A stretch of DNA of 5,132 bases from an uncultured Veillonella sp. (GTDB lineage: Bacteria; Bacillota; Negativicutes; Veillonellales; Veillonellaceae). Location of the stretch: positions 1-5,132 of the forward strand of contig CAKQBP010000118.1 in assembly GCA_934216375.1 (NCBI GenBank), written 5' to 3'. The notes beneath the pieces were generated by a model, which worked only from the letters and a program-made list of their open reading frames with translations, had not been told where the DNA came from and searched no databases. Position 1 is the first letter of the stretch. Each line of letters starts with the position of its first letter. Made by a program: the position numbers and the translations under genes. Below are positions 1-3,800 of the stretch, piece after piece.

Positions 1-204
1 AATGCTGGTGTAACTCGTAAATTCGGTACTTCCGATGCGAAGAAAGCAGTTCCTGAACGTTACAAAGGTGGCCCTATTAGCTCCATGTACGTAATGCAAG
101 ATGAAATGACTGCTTTGAAAGCTAAGTACGAAAAAGTACAACGCGACAATGAAGAAATGAGAGCACAAATTGCATTATTGATGCAACAAGCGGGCTTGAA
201 ATAA
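1..204 (+). CDS. C-terminal end of a YadA-like trimeric autotransporter adhesin (partial, 5' end outside window)
   Basis: Frame 1 is open from the first base to a TAA at 202-204, giving 67 residues. The first nine (NAGVTRKFG) resemble the last beta strand of a YadA-type membrane anchor, which trimerises into a 12-stranded outer-membrane barrel. The barrel itself lies upstream, so this assignment rests on one strand, on resemblance to Veillonella adhesin C-termini as I know them, and on the adhesin gene next door. A linker (VPERYKGGPISS) follows. Then comes a coiled coil with hydrophobic or core residues at M32, M36, L39, Y43, V46, N50, M53, I57, L60 and A64, a perfect 4-3 spacing. Classical YadA anchors end at or just after the last strand, so this tail of roughly 58 residues would sit in the periplasm. 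The gene ends at a strong terminator and is probably not cotranscribed with the next one. Alternative: the end of another coiled-coil envelope protein. Confidence 0.72.
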   Translation, partial: NAGVTRKFGTSDAKKAVPERYKGGPISSMYVMQDEMTALKAKYEKVQRDNEEMRAQIALLMQQAGLK

Positions 205-237
205 TATAAAATAACATATTGTTAAGGCAGTGTCTAT

Positions 238-275
238 AAAAGGCGCCAAAAGCGAAATGCTTTTGGTGCCTTTTT
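238..275 (+). terminator. Rho-independent terminator of the upstream gene
   Basis: A 16-nt left arm (238-253, AAAAGGCGCCAAAAGC) pairs with a right arm at 259-274 (GCTTTTGGTGCCTTTT) around a 5-nt loop, GAAAT. All 16 positions pair, with one G-U wobble. The outer A/T pairs give the T run 271-275 on the + strand and a matching A run upstream, so the hairpin could also act partly in reverse. It begins 33 nt after the stop codon at 202-204, which fits it ending that transcript. Confidence 0.93.
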
Positions 276-475
276 GCATGCAAGAAATAGATGCAATGGT
301 TGTTATGAGCATATATATGTCATGATTAACTTGTAAGATAATCGAAATAGGTGAGTAACAATTGGATCATAATAGTTTACTAAGGTGAAATACATTTTTT
401 CATGAAGTTAATTTTATGCGAAAAAATTAGTACATTTAGCATATTCATAAGATATATAGCGGAGTTTTTGTATAT

Positions 476-491
476 TCATAAATATTTATGA
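476..491. promoter_or_regulatory. Perfect 16-bp palindrome, possible operator
   Basis: The sequence TCATAAATATTTATGA equals its own reverse complement at all 16 positions. It lies 179 bp upstream of the start codon of the large adhesin. It could bind a dimeric regulator. With no loop it is a poor terminator. Perfect AT-only palindromes also arise by chance in such AT-rich DNA, so the function is inference. It overlaps the second ATATTCATA copy (472-480). Confidence 0.35.
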
Positions 492-536
492 TTTGGAAGT
501 GAGTGTAGAGTGAAAAATTTTTTACTTTTACCATAG

Positions 537-561
537 AATATGATATGTTTAATATGATATG
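537..561. repeat. Two direct copies of AATATGATATG
   Basis: AATATGATATG occurs at 537-547 and again at 551-561, separated by TTT, giving a centre-to-centre distance of 14 bp. Both copies lie upstream of the candidate -10 box. They may be a tandem protein-binding site or simply a small local duplication in AT-rich DNA. Confidence 0.4.
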
Positions 562-609
562 CATCGGTAAATAGCCATATATTAACTGTATTTTTACTTT
601 TTAAAATAG

Positions 610-639
610 TTATAAAATATTTTATTATATTCATATAAT
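610..639 (+). promoter_or_regulatory. Candidate sigma-70-type promoter of the large adhesin
   Basis: TATAAT at 634-639 is a perfect -10 consensus, 30 bp before the ATG. Transcription would start near 646 and give a leader of about 24 nt that still includes the ribosome binding site. No good -35 box lies at the right distance: with an 18-bp spacer the hexamer is TTATAA (610-615), which matches TTGACA at only three positions. In DNA this AT-rich a chance TATAAT is easy, so an activator-dependent promoter or a start further upstream is possible. Confidence 0.33.
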
Positions 640-654
640 CTGATAGTTTTATGC

Positions 655-660
655 AAGGAG
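655..660 (+). promoter_or_regulatory. Ribosome binding site for the large adhesin
   Basis: AAGGAG at 655-660, followed by T, is a near-perfect Shine-Dalgarno sequence 9 nt before the ATG at 670. It fixes the start codon, which also begins exactly at the expected ESPR sequence MNRIFKVIW. Confidence 0.9.
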
Positions 661-669
661 TAAGACGAG

Positions 670-849
670 ATGAACCGAATTTTTAAAGTAATCTGGAGTC
701 GTACAAAAGGATGTTATGTCGTTGTGGCTGAAACAGCGAAGAATATGTCGAAACGTTCGACAATGACATCGGTATTTGCCAAGATGTCAGGGCCTGTAAT
801 TGCTACGGCTTTATTTATGTCCATGATGTCTCCAATGATCGTGCATGGG
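670..849 (+). other. Extended signal peptide with ESPR
   Basis: Residues 1-28 begin MNRIFKVIWSRTKGCYVVV and continue AETAKNMSK. This matches the ESPR extension (consensus like MNKIYRVIWN..WVVVSE) that precedes the signal peptide in many autotransporters and is thought to slow Sec export and delay misfolding in the periplasm. A positively charged stretch (K28, R29, K38) and a hydrophobic core at about 42-58 (PVIATALFMSMMSPMIV) follow. Cleavage is plausible after VHG, residue 60, but could be several residues either way. The usual aromatic tryptophan before VVV is replaced by tyrosine (Y16). Confidence 0.88.
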
Positions 850-3800
850 AGTACTATTGTGCAAGGGGCCGGCGCTCAAGCTAAAAATGGTACTGTAGCG
901 ATAGGTGACAATAGTACAGCATTGGCAGATAACAGTGTGGCATTGGGTACAGGTGCTACTGTTACAAAAGTAAATAGGGCTAATGTTGGTAATGTACAAG
1001 GTGTTGCCATCGGAAGAAATGCAACCGTTGAAGTAAATAATGGTGTCGCTATCGGTAATTTGACAAAAGTAGCTTCTTTAAATGGCTTTGCCCTTGGTAA
1101 TACATCTTGGGCTGGATATGATGAGGCCGGTAACTATGTGGGTGCCGATAATGATCAGGCATTTGGTACCAATGCCAGAGCTTGGGGTGGATCCTCCATG
1201 GCATTTGGTAATAATGCTAAAGCCGCTGCTGGTGGTGCCGTTGCAATGGGCAACGGATCACAGGCAAGAGGTAAATGGGCCGTTGCAATCGGTAATAATG
1301 CACAAGCTAAGGCTGAAGGGTCTCGTGCTATCGGTGTAAATTCCTATGCAACAGGACTTAATTCTATTGCAATGGGCTGGGAAAGTAATGCCCGTGAGGA
1401 TTCCTCTATCGCTATTGGTACATATTCTGACTCAATTCAAAAAAATAGTATTGCCATCGGTAATCGTGCAGTTAGCTATGCAGAGGATAGCGTTACTCTC
1501 GGTAGAAATACGACGGTCAATAAAAATCATAATCGCTCAGTTGCATTAGGTACTAATTCTGCGACTGCGGATACTCATAGTACTCCGAATCAGTATGTAA
1601 ACGGTTTGTGGTTTAAGAATTTAGCGGGAGGAACGGCAGATTCTACTGTAAGTATCGGTAATGATACAGTAAAACGTACGATTACAAATGTGGCAGCAGG
1701 GCGTATGAATCCTTCGTCTACAGATGCTATTAATGGTAGTCAGCTATATGCCGTAGCAAATAGCTTGGGCAATTTAGCCACTACTACTAAAAATATCCTT
1801 GGCGGTAATGCAGCGCTCGATCCTGATACCGGTAAATTAACGATGAGCGATATCGGCTTTACAGGTAAAAGCACGATCCACGATGCTATTAGATATAATA
1901 AAGACAATATCGATAAGGGATTGTTCTTTTATGGTGATAACTTTGTTCAGAACCAAGTAAAATTAGGTGACACAGTAAGAATAAAAGGTGGCGCTACCGG
2001 TGCTTTGGCTGACAACAATATTGGGGTTCAAGCAGACGGAAATGGCACACTAAATGTGAAATTGGCTAAAAAAATAACTGGTTTGGATAGCGTAACAGCA
2101 GGAACTGCTACAATTGATAATAAAGGGGTGTCTGTAGGCAATAAACTCTATGTGTCAACCGGTGGCCTTAATGCCAATAATCAACAGCTTAGAGGTGTTG
2201 CAGACGGTAGCGGTAGTCAGGATGCAGTTAACTACGGTCAGTTGCAACGCGCAATTAACGGTACAGCTAAAGAAGCCATAGTAAAAGCAAATGATGATGG
2301 TAATATTACGGTAAGGGAAAACTCAACGGCGAAAGGTGGTAAGGAGTATACTGTTGGCTTAAATTATAAGATTACTGTAGGGAAAGGGGCGGCTTCGCAT
2401 CCTATAACCATAGATAGTGGTACAGGAACGGTCACAGGTCTTACCAATACATCATGGAATGTAAATAATCCAGCACCTGTTACAGGGCGTGCTGCTACGG
2501 AAGATCAGTTAAAGCGGGTTAATGAGAGAGTTAATTCCAATCAGTATTTTATTAATCAAAATACGCAGAATATCTCAGATAACTCAAGCCGTATTGGTGC
2601 CAATGCACGAAATATCACAAAAATACAAGGTGATATTACTACTAATAAGAATGATATTAACACTATCAATAATACTCTTGAAAAAGGGCTCTATTTTAGC
2701 AGCGATACAGGTGCTTCGATTAAGAGAAAATTAGGTGATACTCTAGTCATTAAAGGCGGTGCTACAGGGGCATTATCCGATAATAATATTGGTGTTGTAT
2801 CCGATGGTACCGGTAGATTGACTGTAAAGTTGGCAAAATATTTAACAGGATTAGAGAGCGTTAATGCAGGAAATACTACTATTAGTAAAAATGGTTTGAG
2901 TGTAGGTGCTAGAACCTATGTAACACCTGATGGCATCAATGCTAATAATCAAAAGATTACTGGTGTTGCTAATGGTACAGCGCCTAACGATGCGGTTAAT
3001 TTCAGTCAATTACAAAGTGCTATCGGTGGTACTGCAAAGGCGACTACAGTAAAATCAAAGGATGCAAATGTAACCGTAACAGAAGGTACCAATGTGAATG
3101 GTGGTAAGGAATACACTGTTGGATTGGGCAATAAACTTGCGGTAGGTACGGCACATCCTGTAACTGTGGACGGAACCGCAGGAACTGTAACAGGACTTAC
3201 TAATGCTGCTTGGAATGTAAATAATCCACAAGCCGTAACTGGTCGTGCTGCAACGGAAGATCAGTTAAAAACTGTTAATACGCAAGTCAATACAAATAAG
3301 GATAAAATAGCTCAGAACACAACTGACATTGCTCAAAATGCGACTGATATCGGTAAGAATAAACAAGATATAACTAAGAACAAGACTGATATAGCTCAAA
3401 ATACTACTGATATCGGTAAAAATAAGACTGATATTGCACAAAACAAGCAAAATATTACTCAGAACACACAAGATATTGCGACTAATAAAAATGCTATCTC
3501 TACAATCAATACAACTATTGCTAAAGGTCTAAATTTTGATGGAGACAGCGGTGCTGTAATTAACAAACAGTTGGGCGATAAGCTTAGCATCAAGGGCGGT
3601 GCAGCGGCTGCGAATTTGACGGATAATAATATCGGTGTCGTATCTGATGGCAGCACATTAAATGTAAAACTAGCTAAAACATTAACCGGTTTGGATAGCG
3701 TAACGGCTGGGGGTACAACTATCAATAGTAGTGGTTTGACCGTAGGCGGTAAGACCTATGTAACTCCGAACGGTATTAATGCGAATGACAAGAAAATAAC

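Larger units (their letters stand above)
276..654. other. AT-rich non-coding gap between two adhesin genes
   Basis: This stretch of nearly 400 bases is much richer in A and T than the flanking genes, and I find no credible coding frame or RNA gene in it. It contains a 16-bp perfect palindrome (476-491), an 11-bp direct repeat (537-547 and 551-561), three copies of ATATTCATA (441-449, 472-480, 627-635), two TTTTTACTTTT stretches (519-529 and 591-601) and a candidate promoter close to the next gene. After the terminator at 238-275 the large adhesin needs its own promoter, and it should lie here. The longest single-base runs are about six, so there is no obvious slippage tract for phase variation. 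Confidence 0.7.

Noticed and set aside
418..527. Runs of A or T near the promoter as a possible phase-variation switch
   Set aside because: The runs reach only about six bases, too short to be a convincing slippage tract.
1082..1549. Forward open frames of 85 and 67 codons in another frame within the head region
   Set aside because: They overlap the well-supported adhesin frame, their composition follows from the repeat codons read out of phase, and they resemble no protein family.
3265..3471. Reverse-strand open frame of 68 codons in the heptad stalk, with a similar one at 4882-5106
   Set aside because: It is the antisense of the 21-bp repeat, which keeps the same frames open in every unit. 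It has no separate ribosome binding site and the two copies simply mirror the repeated stalk.
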